From an uncultured Collinsella sp. (GTDB lineage Bacteria > Actinomycetota > Coriobacteriia > Coriobacteriales > Coriobacteriaceae), in NCBI GenBank assembly GCA_958438955.1, contig CAUBTS010000021.1, forward strand, positions 1-21,499: a DNA stretch of 21,499 bases. The letters run 5' to 3'. The notes beneath the pieces were generated by a model, which worked only from the letters and a program-made list of their open reading frames with translations, made no database searches and was not told where the DNA came from. Numbering within the stretch: position 1 is the stretch's first letter; each line of letters begins with the position of its first letter. The translations under genes were made by a program, and so were the position numbers. Positions 9,687-17,956 of the stretch are shown here, one piece after another.

Positions 9687-11822
9687 ATGGGGCGCAATAA
9701 CAAGCATAAGCGTGGAGCTCGCAATCAGCGCGGGCCGGTGCGCAGCGAACGCCGTCCGAGCCTGACCGGGCGCGTGCAGCTCCATGAGCATAGCGCCTAC
9801 GTTGTAACCGAAAACGGCGACTACAAGGTCATGGGCCGCGGTAAGCGCGAGATCATGGATGGCGATACCGTTGCCGTGAGCATTAAGAACAGCCCGCACG
9901 GTGAGCGGCGCGCCGTGATCGAAAGCGTGGTTGAGCGTGCAGCCATAAGCGTGGTGGGCACGTACCAGACCGCCGGTCCGCTCGGTGTGATCGAGCCGCT
10001 CGATTCGCGTCTGAAGGCCGACTTCTTCATTCTGCCCGAGGATACCTCGGCGGATCGTCTGGGTGTCCACCCGGGTGATGCTGTTGTCGCGCGCATTTTG
10101 ACCTACCCGACGCGCCTGGAATCGGGTACCGTGACGATCGAACGCCGCATTGGCGGAGATGACGCGCCCGATTTGGGCGTTCAATATGTGATGGCGCGTT
10201 ACGGCTATACCGATAGCTATCCCGAGGCCGCGCTGGACGAGGCCGAGGGGCTTTCGCTCGATGTGTCCGCGGCGCTTAAGGACCCGCTCCGCCGCGATCT
10301 GCGCGACCGCTTTGTCGTCACGATCGACCCGGTCGACGCGCGCGACTTTGACGATGCCATTTCGTTGGAGCGCACGACCGAGGGTGGCTACAAGCTGGGT
10401 GTGCATATCGCCGACGTTTCACACTATGTGGCTTGGGACGGGCATATCGATCTTGAGGCTCGCCATCGTACGACATCGGTGTATCTGGCCGATCGCGTGC
10501 TTCCCATGCTGCCCGAACGCCTGTCCTGTGACCTGTGCTCGCTTCGCCCTGACGAGGACCGTCTTGCGTTTACCGTCGATATCGAGCTCGATGCGCAGGG
10601 TCGCGTGCGGCATTACGATCCGTATCCCAGCGTGATTCGCTCGCGTGTGCGTATGGACTATGACGGCGCCGAGGCGCTGCTGGTGCGTGCCGGCGCGGTT
10701 GAGTATTCGGTGCTGGAGGGTGCAGCCGAGGATGTTGCGGCTGCCGAGACCTCGCGCGAGGAAGCGCTTGAGCGCGGTCTTGCGTGCGAGGAGGCCGCCC
10801 GCGGCTACAACATCGACCTCGGCGATTTCCTTGTCGCCGCTAACGAACTCGCCGAACTTCGCCGTCGTATTCGTCGCGCCCGCGGCTCAGTCGATTTTGA
10901 CACAGCCGAGATTCGCGCTCTATTGGATGAGGACGGAGTGCCCGTGCAGATTGTGGCGCGTGAGCGTTCGTGTGCCACGTCGCTTATCGAGGAAGCCATG
11001 CTGCTCGCCAACGAGTGCGTTGCAGAGTGGCTGGCAGACCGTGATATCGAGGCCTGCTATCGTGTGCATGAGGATCCGAGCCCCGATAGCCTGCACGGTG
11101 CTGCCGTTGCGCTGGCGCAGCTAGGCATCATCGACGATCGCCGTGCTGCCGGTATTGCCCTGGGGAGCCCCGATGAGCTGCAGGCTGCAGTTGATGCTGC
11201 CGCCGGTACGGCCAACGCACCGCTCGTCAACACGCTGCTTCTGCGCAGCATGCAGCGCGCGCTGTACAAGCCGCGCAACGAGGGCCACTTTGCGCTCGCC
11301 GCGCCGTGCTACTGTCACTTTACGAGTCCCATCCGTCGCTACCCCGATCTGGTGGTGCACCGCGTGCTCAAACTGCAGTTGGCCTATGAGCGGCTCGGCG
11401 GCAAGGACGCCTTGGTCCGTACGCCGCGGCTGATCGGCAAGGGGCGCGAGTCGCTGCCGCGCATTCTGCCGCAGATCTGCCGCGCATGCAGCGATGCCGA
11501 GCGCGCGGCAGATGCCGCCAGCCATGCGACGCAAAAGATCAAGATTGCCCAGTACTATGAGGACCGTCTGGGCGAGCGCTATGCCGGAACCGTCTCGTGG
11601 GTTAGCAGCATGGGCCTTTTTGTGCGCTTGGATCTAACGCAGGTCGAAGGCTTGGTTTCGATCAAGAGCCTGGGCAACGAGTGGTTCGAGTTCGACGAGG
11701 ACGCGCTAACGCTCACAGGTGCCGACACGGGCGCCCGTTACGAGCTGGGGCAGCGCGTGATCATCGAGGTCTCGCGCGTCAATACCACGCGTGGGCACTT
11801 GGACTTTAAGCTTATCCATTAG
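9687..11822 (+). CDS. rnr: Ribonuclease R (RNB-family 3'-5' exoribonuclease)
   Basis: RNase R degrades structured RNA from the 3' end and takes part in rRNA quality control and trans-translation with SmpB and tmRNA. The 711-residue protein has a basic N-terminus, cold-shock-type RNA-binding domains (about 25-170), the RNB catalytic core and a C-terminal S1 domain (about 630-711). The active-site aspartates are visible in IDPVDARDFDDAI (D214, D220, D222, D223), followed by VHIADVSHYV and by HFTSPIRRYPDLVVHR. It lacks the N-terminal helix-turn-helix domain and the lysine-rich C-terminal tail of the E. coli enzyme, so it is shorter (E. coli is about 810 residues). The start has a perfect AGGAGG. 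In many bacteria rnr sits beside smpB; here smpB is about 8.6 kb downstream. Confidence 0.95.
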   Translation: MGRNNKHKRGARNQRGPVRSERRPSLTGRVQLHEHSAYVVTENGDYKVMGRGKREIMDGDTVAVSIKNSPHGERRAVIESVVERAAISVVGTYQTAGPLGVIEPLDSRLKADFFILPEDTSADRLGVHPGDAVVARILTYPTRLESGTVTIERRIGGDDAPDLGVQYVMARYGYTDSYPEAALDEAEGLSLDVSAALKDPLRRDLRDRFVVTIDPVDARDFDDAISLERTTEGGYKLGVHIADVSHYVAWDGHIDLEARHRTTSVYLADRVLPMLPERLSCDLCSLRPDEDRLAFTVDIELDAQGRVRHYDPYPSVIRSRVRMDYDGAEALLVRAGAVEYSVLEGAAEDVAAAETSREEALERGLACEEAARGYNIDLGDFLVAANELAELRRRIRRARGSVDFDTAEIRALLDEDGVPVQIVARERSCATSLIEEAMLLANECVAEWLADRDIEACYRVHEDPSPDSLHGAAVALAQLGIIDDRRAAGIALGSPDELQAAVDAAAGTANAPLVNTLLLRSMQRALYKPRNEGHFALAAPCYCHFTSPIRRYPDLVVHRVLKLQLAYERLGGKDALVRTPRLIGKGRESLPRILPQICRACSDAERAADAASHATQKIKIAQYYEDRLGERYAGTVSWVSSMGLFVRLDLTQVEGLVSIKSLGNEWFEFDEDALTLTGADTGARYELGQRVIIEVSRVNTTRGHLDFKLIH

Positions 11823-11851
11823 CCAAATCCCGACTCATGGTGGGGGAGCGG

Positions 11852-11880
11852 AGGGCGGCCTTTCGGGACCGCCCTTCGCA
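11852..11880 (+). terminator. Probable terminator after rnr
   Basis: AGGGCGG (11852-11858) pairs with CCGCCCT (11869-11875). The inner CC/GG pairs extend the stem across a bulged A around a TTTCG loop. The following TCGCATTT is only weakly U-rich. Confidence 0.55.
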
Positions 11881-11937
11881 TTTGAATCGTGAGTACCTTG
11901 CCGTCTGCTCGGCCGCCCGCTTACCTGCTATTTGAGA

Positions 11938-11980
11938 GGTAGAACCTACCAAAATAAACCTGTCCCTTTTTGGCAGGTTT
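11938..11980. repeat. Nested inverted repeats upstream of the serine recombinase gene
   Basis: GGTAG-AAC-CTACC (11938-11950) is followed by AAACCTG...CAGGTTT (7-bp arms, about 11956-11980). CCAAAA and TTTTGG, also about 11949-11973, form an overlapping pair. Small serine recombinases often bind inverted-repeat sites beside their own gene, so this may be a recombination or operator site. It may equally be a leader hairpin. Confidence 0.4.
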
Positions 11981-11999
11981 ACAAGAAAGCGGGGATGAG

Positions 12000-12605
12000 A
12001 TGGCGACGGTGTACGGTTATGCGCGGGTGAGTTCGCGCGATCAAAATCTTAATCGGCAGCTGGATGCGCTGGGCGCCTATGGCGTGGGCTCAGCGAATAT
12101 TTATGCCGACCATGCGAGCGGCAAGGACTTCGATCGACCGCATTATCGCGAGCTGCTGCACGTCCTGGGAGACGGGGACGTGCTGGTGGTGCTTTCTATC
12201 GACCGACTTGGTCGTAATTACTCCGAGATTCTTGAGGAATGGCGACGCATTACCAAGGAGCTCGGGGTTGCCATTGTGGTGTTGGACATGCCATTGCTTG
12301 ACACGCGCGCTAGGGCCAGCGGCGCGCCGGATGTTACCAACGCTCTGATTGCCGATATTGTGCTGCAACTGCTGAGCTACGTGGCGCAGGTGGAGCGCGA
12401 GAATATCCATCGGCGCCAGGCGGAGGGAATTGCAGCGGCGCGGGCGCGAGGGGTCCGTTTCGGTCGACCTCGCAAGCCGTGCCCTCCTCAGTTTGAGCTG
12501 GTGCGCGATAGCTATGAGGCGGGCGATATTACCCGCAGCCAGGCAGCAAAGTGCCTGGGCGTGTGCGTGGGGACGTTCGATCGCTGGATGCGCGAGGCGG
12601 GGTAG
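12000..12605 (+). CDS. Small serine recombinase (resolvase/invertase type)
   Basis: A 201-residue site-specific recombinase of the resolvase/invertase family, which cuts and rejoins DNA through a serine nucleophile. The N-terminus YGYARVSSRDQNLNRQ places the catalytic serine at residue 11; DRLGRNYSE carries the conserved arginines; the long E-helix region runs through VAQVERENIHRRQAEGI; and the C-terminus (GRPRKP, then DITRSQAAKCLGVCVGTFDRWM) is the DNA-binding helix-turn-helix. The ATG at 12000 is preferred, with GGGGATGAG upstream. A TTG at 11970 would add ten residues but lies in the inverted-repeat region and lacks a ribosome binding site. No transposase, phage gene or paired inverted site is seen nearby, so whether it inverts, resolves or excises DNA is unknown. 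Confidence 0.92.
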   Translation: MATVYGYARVSSRDQNLNRQLDALGAYGVGSANIYADHASGKDFDRPHYRELLHVLGDGDVLVVLSIDRLGRNYSEILEEWRRITKELGVAIVVLDMPLLDTRARASGAPDVTNALIADIVLQLLSYVAQVERENIHRRQAEGIAAARARGVRFGRPRKPCPPQFELVRDSYEAGDITRSQAAKCLGVCVGTFDRWMREAG

Positions 12606-12674
12606 GGGTTTGCGTCGCTTCGTCGCTTCCTGTTGCGATTCAAATTTTGATACGGTGACGATGCCATTTGGGGC

Positions 12675-12680
12675 TACACT
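12675..12680 (+). promoter_or_regulatory. -10-like element TACACT upstream of the VanZ-like gene
   Basis: GGGCTACACT lies 36 bases before the TTG start and resembles GGGCTACAAT before the ArsC-like gene (17953-17962). No -35 box at standard spacing is clear. Confidence 0.3.
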
Positions 12681-12710
12681 CGCTGATATTCAAAAAAAGG
12701 AGGTTGGCCC

Positions 12711-13292
12711 TTGGCGCGCGTAAAACAAATAATCGGATGGACCGCGATCGTTCTGTTCGCTGTAACGCTGGCGGGCATCTGGGTGCTGACGGAGCAAAAT
12801 GCGGTGGAGACGTCGTTGCTGAGCGAGTCCACCGCGCGTGTGGTAGAGGGTCAGGCTACGGGCGTTCAGGCTGCCGATGCCACGGGTGAAGCCCAGACGG
12901 AGAACGGAATGACCGGGGGCACCGATTCGGCTGCCTCGAATGTCCGGTCTGGCCGACTTGCTTCCATTCGCATGTGGGTGGGCGCAAACGTCCGTCGCGT
13001 TGCCCATACCGTAGAGTTTTTCTTCGTCGGATTGTTCGCCTCGGTGGTCGTGGTTTGCTTTTCCAAGCGTCCGTGGAGCGTATGCTCCCGTTGCGCGCCC
13101 GTATTGCTCTTTTGCGCCGCCTGCTCCGTTGGCGATCAGGTACATAAGATCTTTGTTCCCGGCAGGCATTTCGACGTTATCGATTTAGGATTCGATGCTG
13201 CGGGCTATGTCACCGCCATGCTGTTGGTATTGCTGGCAGCGGCGTTGGTGCGCCATGCGACTCGGCCGATCGGCGCCCATGCGAGGCGCTAG
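12711..13292 (+). CDS. VanZ-family membrane protein
   Basis: A 193-residue membrane protein with the VanZ-like core. After an N-terminal membrane helix (about residues 7-27) comes a hydrophilic stretch rich in Ala, Thr, Glu and Gly (about 30-85). Then come the VanZ segments: RRVAHTVEFFFVGLFASVVVV (about 100-120), a central helix around VLLFCAACSVGDQVHKIFVPGR (the Asp/Gln-x-x-H-x-x-x-x-PGR pattern typical of the family) and FDVIDLGFDAAGYVTAMLL near the end. VanZ proteins are known mainly from low-level teicoplanin resistance, but most chromosomal members have no defined role, so I do not assign resistance. The TTG start is supported by a strong AAAGGAGG seven bases upstream. A terminator-like hairpin follows at 13374-13400. 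Confidence 0.8.
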   Translation: MARVKQIIGWTAIVLFAVTLAGIWVLTEQNAVETSLLSESTARVVEGQATGVQAADATGEAQTENGMTGGTDSAASNVRSGRLASIRMWVGANVRRVAHTVEFFFVGLFASVVVVCFSKRPWSVCSRCAPVLLFCAACSVGDQVHKIFVPGRHFDVIDLGFDAAGYVTAMLLVLLAAALVRHATRPIGAHARR

Positions 13293-13373
13293 CCGGTAAC
13301 AAACCCGTTTCTGATAATGCGACCTTGTTGAATTATTTTGTGTCGCGCGTATTTCCGAGCGGTCGGATTTGAG

Positions 13374-13400
13374 GGGCGAGCGGTAGAACGCTCGCCCTTT
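13374..13400 (+). terminator. Terminator-like hairpin before the MurNAc locus
   Basis: GGGCGAGCG pairs perfectly with CGCTCGCCC around GTAGAA and is followed by TTTG. The short U-run makes it a moderate candidate. Confidence 0.6.
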
Positions 13401-13496
13401 GTGCGCCACGATGCGGCACAATGTACCGCAAAAGCTGTTTGTATCCGGTACGAATCGTTCGTTGGTCTTTAATTCTTCTCAACGGAGGTGTTTGAG

Positions 13497-14348
13497 ATGG
13501 CAAACGGATTGCTTTTGCGGCTTCGCGAGCGTGAGCTCAGCGCGTGCCCGGCGGAACGCAATGTCATCGCATATGTAAGCGCTCATCCGCACGAGGTGGT
13601 CGGGCTGTCCGTCCGCGGTCTTGCCGATGTCACGTTCTCCTCGCCCTCGAGCATTTTGCGCTTTTGCAAGCGTTTGGGTTTTGCGGGCTACAAGGAGTTC
13701 CAGCGCGAACTGATTGCCGAGCTGGCGCTCTTAGGTGACAAGAAAGACGTAGCCCTCGAGGACATCTCCATGGATGACAGCGTCGAACGTATCGTGGGGA
13801 AGGTGATGAAAAGCAACGTGCGCACGATCGAGGCGACGGCGCGAACGCTCGATTACACCGTCTTGGAGCGATGCGCGGCCCGTCTTAAGCGGGCACGCGC
13901 GGTCAATCTGTTCGGTATTGGTGCCTCTCGTTTGGTCGCGCACGACCTGGCGCAAAAGCTCATGCGTGTCGACAAAGAGTGCCATCTGTACGACGACTGG
14001 CATGATCAGCTCTTATGTGCCAAGAACATGCATGAGGGCGATATGGCAATCGCCTTTAGCTACTCGGGCTTGACGCAAGAGGTGCTGGACTGCACCGTCG
14101 AGGCTCAACGTCACAACTGTCCCGTTGTGGCCGTTACCAAAGTAGATGGATCATCCAAGCTTGCCACCATGGCCGATGCCGTGCTCGGCGTCGCTGCGAG
14201 TGAACCCTTGGTCCGCAGCGGTGCCATGGCTTCGCGTATGGCCCAGCTTATGGTTGTCGATGCCCTGTACGCTGCTTACGTTGCCAGCGACTACGAACGG
14301 GCGACGCATGTCATAAAGCAAAACTACATCGAGAAACAGGAAAGATGA
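13497..14348 (+). CDS. murR: RpiR-family transcriptional regulator, probable MurR
   Basis: A 283-residue regulator with an N-terminal RpiR helix-turn-helix domain (about 1-75; VSAHPHEVVGLSVRGLADVTFSS, then SSILRFCKRLGFAGYKEF) and a C-terminal SIS sugar-phosphate-binding domain (about 120-250; LFGIGASRLVAHDLAQKL and AIAFSYSGLTQEVLDC). Directly before murQ, it probably senses MurNAc-6-phosphate and represses the locus, as MurR does in E. coli; that role is inferred from context. The ATG at 13497 has GGAGG eight bases upstream; the GTG at 13488 overlaps that site and is less likely. It is one of only two genes in the window ending in TGA. The murQ start lies ten bases beyond. A possible operator, GTACC-N19-GGTAC (about 13423-13451), lies upstream but is unproven. 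Confidence 0.85.
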   Translation: MANGLLLRLRERELSACPAERNVIAYVSAHPHEVVGLSVRGLADVTFSSPSSILRFCKRLGFAGYKEFQRELIAELALLGDKKDVALEDISMDDSVERIVGKVMKSNVRTIEATARTLDYTVLERCAARLKRARAVNLFGIGASRLVAHDLAQKLMRVDKECHLYDDWHDQLLCAKNMHEGDMAIAFSYSGLTQEVLDCTVEAQRHNCPVVAVTKVDGSSKLATMADAVLGVAASEPLVRSGAMASRMAQLMVVDALYAAYVASDYERATHVIKQNYIEKQER

Positions 14349-14358
14349 GGTGAATGAA

Positions 14359-15282
14359 ATGCTCGATTTAACAAAATTCACGACCGAACAGCGTAATCAA
14401 AGGTCAATGGACCTCGATACGATGACATCGCTGCAAATCGTCACGACGATGAACGATGAGGATCTCCGTGCCGTCCAGTCGGTCACGAAAGTGTTGCAAC
14501 AGGTTGCCACGGCAATCGACTGGGCTGCCGAGGCGCTTGAGCGCGGCGGTCGCGTCTTTTACATGGGCGCGGGCACTAGTGGTCGTTTGGGCGTGCTTGA
14601 CGCTTCGGAGTGCCCGCCTACGTTTGGCGTATCGCCCGATCTGGTCGTCGGGCTCATTGCTGGGGGCGAGACGGCGTTTATCAAGGCTGTCGAAGGTGCC
14701 GAAGACAGCGAGGAGCTTGGCGCGAGCGACCTGCGGGAGCGTGGACTCTCGGACAAGGATCTTGTCGTTGGCCTGGCGGCAAGCGGTCGTACTCCCTATG
14801 TGGTGGGCGGCCTTGTGTACGCCAAGGCAACTGGGTGCAAGACCATTGCAATTGCCTGTAACCAAGGGTCGAAGATCGGGGAGAGCGCAGATCTTGCCAT
14901 TGAGCCCGTGCCCGGTCCCGAGGTGCTGACCGGCTCAACGAGACTCAAGGCGGGAACGGTTCAAAAGCTCATTCTCAACATGATTTCGACCGGTGCCATG
15001 GTCAAGATTGGCAAGGTGTACCAAAACCTGATGGTCGATGTGCAGCAGACGAACGAGAAGTTGGTGGTGCGCGGCCAGAACATCGTGATGGAAGCGACCG
15101 ACTGCACGCGCGAGCGCGCTGTTCAGGCGCTTGCGGATGCCGGCGGCCACGTAAAAACCGCTATTGTCTCGGTGCTGTTGGACTGCGATGCCGAGCAGGC
15201 TGCGGTAGCTCTTGAACGGGCGCACGGCCATGTCCGTACTGCGGTGAGTGGCCATGAGAAGAGCAATGCCGACGCCCAATAG
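14359..15282 (+). CDS. murQ: N-acetylmuramic acid 6-phosphate etherase MurQ
   Basis: MurQ cleaves the D-lactyl ether of MurNAc-6-phosphate to give GlcNAc-6-phosphate and lactate, feeding cell-wall sugar into amino-sugar metabolism. The 307-residue protein has the SIS-fold signature YMGAGTSGRLGVLDASECPPTFG (about 68-90). E84 and E115 correspond to the acid/base glutamates described for the E. coli enzyme. LAASGRTPYVVGGL and GSTRLKAGTVQKLILNM are further strong family matches. The ATG at 14359 is chosen because GAGG lies eight bases upstream; a GTG at 14350 overlaps that ribosome binding site. The spacing of ten bases from the regulator indicates one transcript, and the permease starts 57 bases after the stop. 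Confidence 0.95.
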   Translation: MLDLTKFTTEQRNQRSMDLDTMTSLQIVTTMNDEDLRAVQSVTKVLQQVATAIDWAAEALERGGRVFYMGAGTSGRLGVLDASECPPTFGVSPDLVVGLIAGGETAFIKAVEGAEDSEELGASDLRERGLSDKDLVVGLAASGRTPYVVGGLVYAKATGCKTIAIACNQGSKIGESADLAIEPVPGPEVLTGSTRLKAGTVQKLILNMISTGAMVKIGKVYQNLMVDVQQTNEKLVVRGQNIVMEATDCTRERAVQALADAGGHVKTAIVSVLLDCDAEQAAVALERAHGHVRTAVSGHEKSNADAQ

Positions 15283-15339
15283 GTGCGCGGCGTGAGCTGA
15301 TATGACATCCAGACGAGATACCCAATACAAGGAGGAGTT

Positions 15340-16770
15340 ATGACGAACAAAGAGCTGGCCCAAAAGCTGCTGGACCTTTTGGGCGGTAAAGACAACGTGC
15401 TCGCAAACGCGGCGTGCATGACGCGCCTGCGCGTGACCGTCAAAGATACGGTCAACGTCGACACGGAGGGTATTAAGGCACTCGACGGCGTGATGGGCCT
15501 GGTCGAGGACGACACGATGCAGGTCGTGCTGGGTCCGGGCAAGGTGAATAAGGTGCTCGAGGAGTTCTCCAAGCTCACCGGCCTTGCGAAAGGCGTTGCT
15601 GACGAGAGTGTGGTTGACGCTGCGGCAACAAACAAGGCCGCGCAGAAGGCCAAGTACGAGTCCAAGCCGGTTCAGGCCTTCCTCAAGAAGATTTCCAATG
15701 TCTTCGTCGCCCTGCTTCCCGGCATCATTGCGGCTGGCCTCATCAACGGTATCTGCAACGTCATTAACGTCTCGACGGCAGGCGCGCTTGCAGGCGAGTG
15801 GTGGTACCAGGGCATTCGTTCCATGGGCTGGGCCCTGTTTGCCTATCTGCCCATCTTGGTGGGCTATAACGCAGCACGTGAGTTTGGTGGCTCCGCTGCG
15901 CTGGGCGGCATCGCCGGCATGATGTGTATCGCCAACAGTGCCATGCCCCTGCTTGCGCCCGGCGCGGCTGATCCTGCCACTGCCATTCTGCTGCCGCTCA
16001 CCAATGCGCAGTACAATCCCGCAGCGGGCGGCATGATCGCGGCTCTCATCGCTGGCGCATTTTTTGCCTGGATGGAGCGTCAGATTCGCAAGGTTATGCC
16101 CAACGCACTCGACACGTTCTTGTCCCCGCTGCTGGTGCTCATCATCGGCGCCTTTGCTCTGATGCTCGTCATTCAGCCGGTAGGCGCATGGCTGACGACT
16201 GCCATCTTTAGCGTTTTGACCTTTATCTTCGAGAAGCTGGGCGTCCTGGGCGGCTATATCCTGTCGGCAGGCTTCTTGCCGCTGGTGTCCGTCGGCCTGC
16301 ATCAGGCGCTCACGCCGATCCACGCTATGCTCAACGATCCCGACGGCGCTACCAAGGGTATCAATTACCTGCTTCCCATCCTTATGATGGCTGGCGGCGG
16401 CCAGGTCGGTGCCGGTTTGGCGCTGTACTTTAAGACCAAGAACGCCAAGCTCAAGAAGTACGTCGCAGAGTCCATTCCCGTTGGAATCCTGGGTGTGGGC
16501 GAGCCTCTGATGTATGCTGTTACGCTGCCGCTCGTTCGTCCGTTTGTGACGGCCTGCCTGGGTGCCGGATTTGGCGGCGCGCTCGCGGCGCTGCTTCACA
16601 TCGGCACGGTTTCTCAGGGCGTTTCCGGTCTGTTTGGCCTGCTGATCGTCGTTCCTGGCCAGCAGCTCGGCTACGTTGCCGCTATGCTGCTTGCCTATGC
16701 CGCCGGCTTTGTCCTGACGTGGTTCTTTGGCGTCGACGAGCAGAAGATCAACGAGTTCTTTGGCGAGTAG
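15340..16770 (+). CDS. murP: PTS EIIBC permease, probable MurNAc-specific MurP
   Basis: A phosphotransferase-system permease of the glucose/sucrose superfamily, 476 residues, that imports and phosphorylates its sugar. The N-terminal EIIB domain (about 1-90) carries the phosphorylated cysteine C26 in NAACMTRLRV. The rest (about 105-470) is the EIIC membrane domain, with the substrate-site motif GVGEPLMYAVTLPLV and VSVGLHQALTPIHAML. There is no EIIA domain, as in E. coli MurP (also about 475 residues), so a separate EIIA must serve it. Placement between murQ and the MupG-type gene argues for MurNAc, or the MurNAc-GlcNAc disaccharide, rather than sucrose or trehalose. The start has AAGGAGGAG. 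Two hairpins follow, the second a strong terminator, before the next gene. Confidence 0.88.
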   Translation: MTNKELAQKLLDLLGGKDNVLANAACMTRLRVTVKDTVNVDTEGIKALDGVMGLVEDDTMQVVLGPGKVNKVLEEFSKLTGLAKGVADESVVDAAATNKAAQKAKYESKPVQAFLKKISNVFVALLPGIIAAGLINGICNVINVSTAGALAGEWWYQGIRSMGWALFAYLPILVGYNAAREFGGSAALGGIAGMMCIANSAMPLLAPGAADPATAILLPLTNAQYNPAAGGMIAALIAGAFFAWMERQIRKVMPNALDTFLSPLLVLIIGAFALMLVIQPVGAWLTTAIFSVLTFIFEKLGVLGGYILSAGFLPLVSVGLHQALTPIHAMLNDPDGATKGINYLLPILMMAGGGQVGAGLALYFKTKNAKLKKYVAESIPVGILGVGEPLMYAVTLPLVRPFVTACLGAGFGGALAALLHIGTVSQGVSGLFGLLIVVPGQQLGYVAAMLLAYAAGFVLTWFFGVDEQKINEFFGE

Positions 16771-16778
16771 TTTGATAT

Positions 16779-16805
16779 CGCGAGCCGTGTTGCTCGGGGC
16801 TCGCG
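16779..16805 (+). other. Hairpin just after murP
   Basis: CGCGAGCC pairs with GGCTCGCG (8 bp) around about 11 bases, with no U-run. It is the first of two hairpins in the murP-mupG gap and may protect the murP 3' end or compete with the downstream terminator. Confidence 0.45.
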
Positions 16806-16837
16806 GCGCGCGGCAGATTTCTTGATGCTATGGTTGT

Positions 16838-16871
16838 GCCGGCGGGGCTAACTGCTCCGCCGGCCTTTTTT
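16838..16871 (+). terminator. Strong terminator between murP and mupG
   Basis: GCCGGCGGGG pairs with CTCCGCCGGC (10 bp, one wobble) around CTAACTG and is followed by C and T6. The T-run ends at 16871 and the next gene's ribosome binding site AAAGGAG begins at 16872. It may act as an internal attenuator for mupG. Confidence 0.85.
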
Positions 16872-16887
16872 AAAGGAGCGTTGAAGC

Positions 16888-17940
16888 GTGAAAACGGGTA
16901 TTTCGATTTATCTTTCCAGCCCTCTGCAGGATATTGAGCGGACGATTGAGCGTGGTGCCGAGGCGGGTGCGCGCTATGCGTTCACCTCGCTGCATATTCC
17001 CGAGGATGGGGGAGCGGCGTATGCCGATAAGGTCCGTCATGTGCTGTCGCTGCTTTCCGCCCGCGGCATTGCGCTCATTGCCGATGTGGGGCCTCGCACG
17101 TGCGATTTGCTCGGGCTTGAGCGCATCGAGGACCTGCGCGATCTGGGGTTGGAATACCTTCGTTTGGACTATGGCTTTAGCGCCCAGCGGGTCGCGGAGC
17201 TGTCCGGTGTATTTCGCATTGTGGTCAATGCATCGACAGTGAGTTCTGATGAAATCGCATCGTGGCGTGAGGCCGGTGCCGATGTGACTCGTTTTGCCGC
17301 CTGCCACAATTTTTACCCCAAGCCTTATACCGGTTTAGCTCTTGAAGATGTTGCTCGGGTGAATCTTCGTCTTGCGGCGCTTGGATTCGAAATCATGGCT
17401 TTTGTGCCGGGTGATGCTAACGTTCGCGGGCCGGTATTCGAGGGACTGCCGACGGTCGAGGCGCAGCGCGGTCGCGCGTCAAAGGTTGCTCTCAATATGC
17501 TTGAGCTTGCACATGGCGCCGATTGCGACATCGTGTTGGTCGGCGACCCCGATCTTTCCGATGCGGGCTGGGCGCAGTTTGCTCAAGTTTCCGCCGGATA
17601 CGTGGACCTGCAATGCGAGCTTGAGCCCGGTTATGCTTATGTGCGCGGACAGATTCATCACGACCGGCCCGACTCGAGCGTCCTCATCTTAAGGTCTCAG
17701 GAGTCACGTACGAAGCTTAAGCCGGATTCCGTGCCGACGGATGCCGGAGCCGGCCTGCCGCGAAAGGCGGGGTCGATTGCTGTGAGCAATAGCGGATATG
17801 GGCGCTACGAAGGCGAGCTTGAGATTGCGCGGGTCGATCTTCCCGGTGACGAGTGCATGAACGTTGCGGGCCATATCACGCCCGAGGCAATGGAGCTGCT
17901 GCCGTTCATCAAACGCGGATTCGGGGTACGGTTCGTTTAG
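16888..17940 (+). CDS. mupG: MupG-type 6-phospho-N-acetylmuramidase (DUF871)
   Basis: A 350-residue DUF871 protein. Members characterised in Firmicutes (MupG of Staphylococcus aureus and its Bacillus relative) hydrolyse MurNAc-6P-GlcNAc to MurNAc-6P and GlcNAc. The N-terminal barrel (about 1-235) begins GISIYLSSPLQDIERTIE and contains FTSLHIPEDGG, LGLEYLRLDYGF, VVNASTVS and HNFYPKPYTGL; the C-terminal domain (about 240-350) contains YVRGQIHHDRPDSSVLILRSQ and AGSIAVSNSGYGRYEGELEIA. It follows the MurNAc permease and etherase, so the specificity fits. The GTG start has AAAGGAG nine bases upstream, immediately after a strong terminator, so expression may need read-through or its own promoter. 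Family membership is firm; the exact reaction is inferred from relatives and context. Confidence 0.87.
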   Translation: MKTGISIYLSSPLQDIERTIERGAEAGARYAFTSLHIPEDGGAAYADKVRHVLSLLSARGIALIADVGPRTCDLLGLERIEDLRDLGLEYLRLDYGFSAQRVAELSGVFRIVVNASTVSSDEIASWREAGADVTRFAACHNFYPKPYTGLALEDVARVNLRLAALGFEIMAFVPGDANVRGPVFEGLPTVEAQRGRASKVALNMLELAHGADCDIVLVGDPDLSDAGWAQFAQVSAGYVDLQCELEPGYAYVRGQIHHDRPDSSVLILRSQESRTKLKPDSVPTDAGAGLPRKAGSIAVSNSGYGRYEGELEIARVDLPGDECMNVAGHITPEAMELLPFIKRGFGVRFV

Positions 17941-17956
17941 CGTGTGACCTGTGGGC

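Noticed and set aside
12711..13292. Glycopeptide resistance determinant
   Set aside because: Only a VanZ-like domain is present, without vanA/H/X/S/R-type genes. Chromosomal VanZ-family proteins are common and mostly of unknown role.
14935..16599. Long (554-codon) open frame on the minus strand
   Set aside because: It lies opposite murQ and murP, whose products have clear motifs. Its product is rich in His, Arg and Gln with no recognisable domain, typical of an antisense frame in high-GC DNA.
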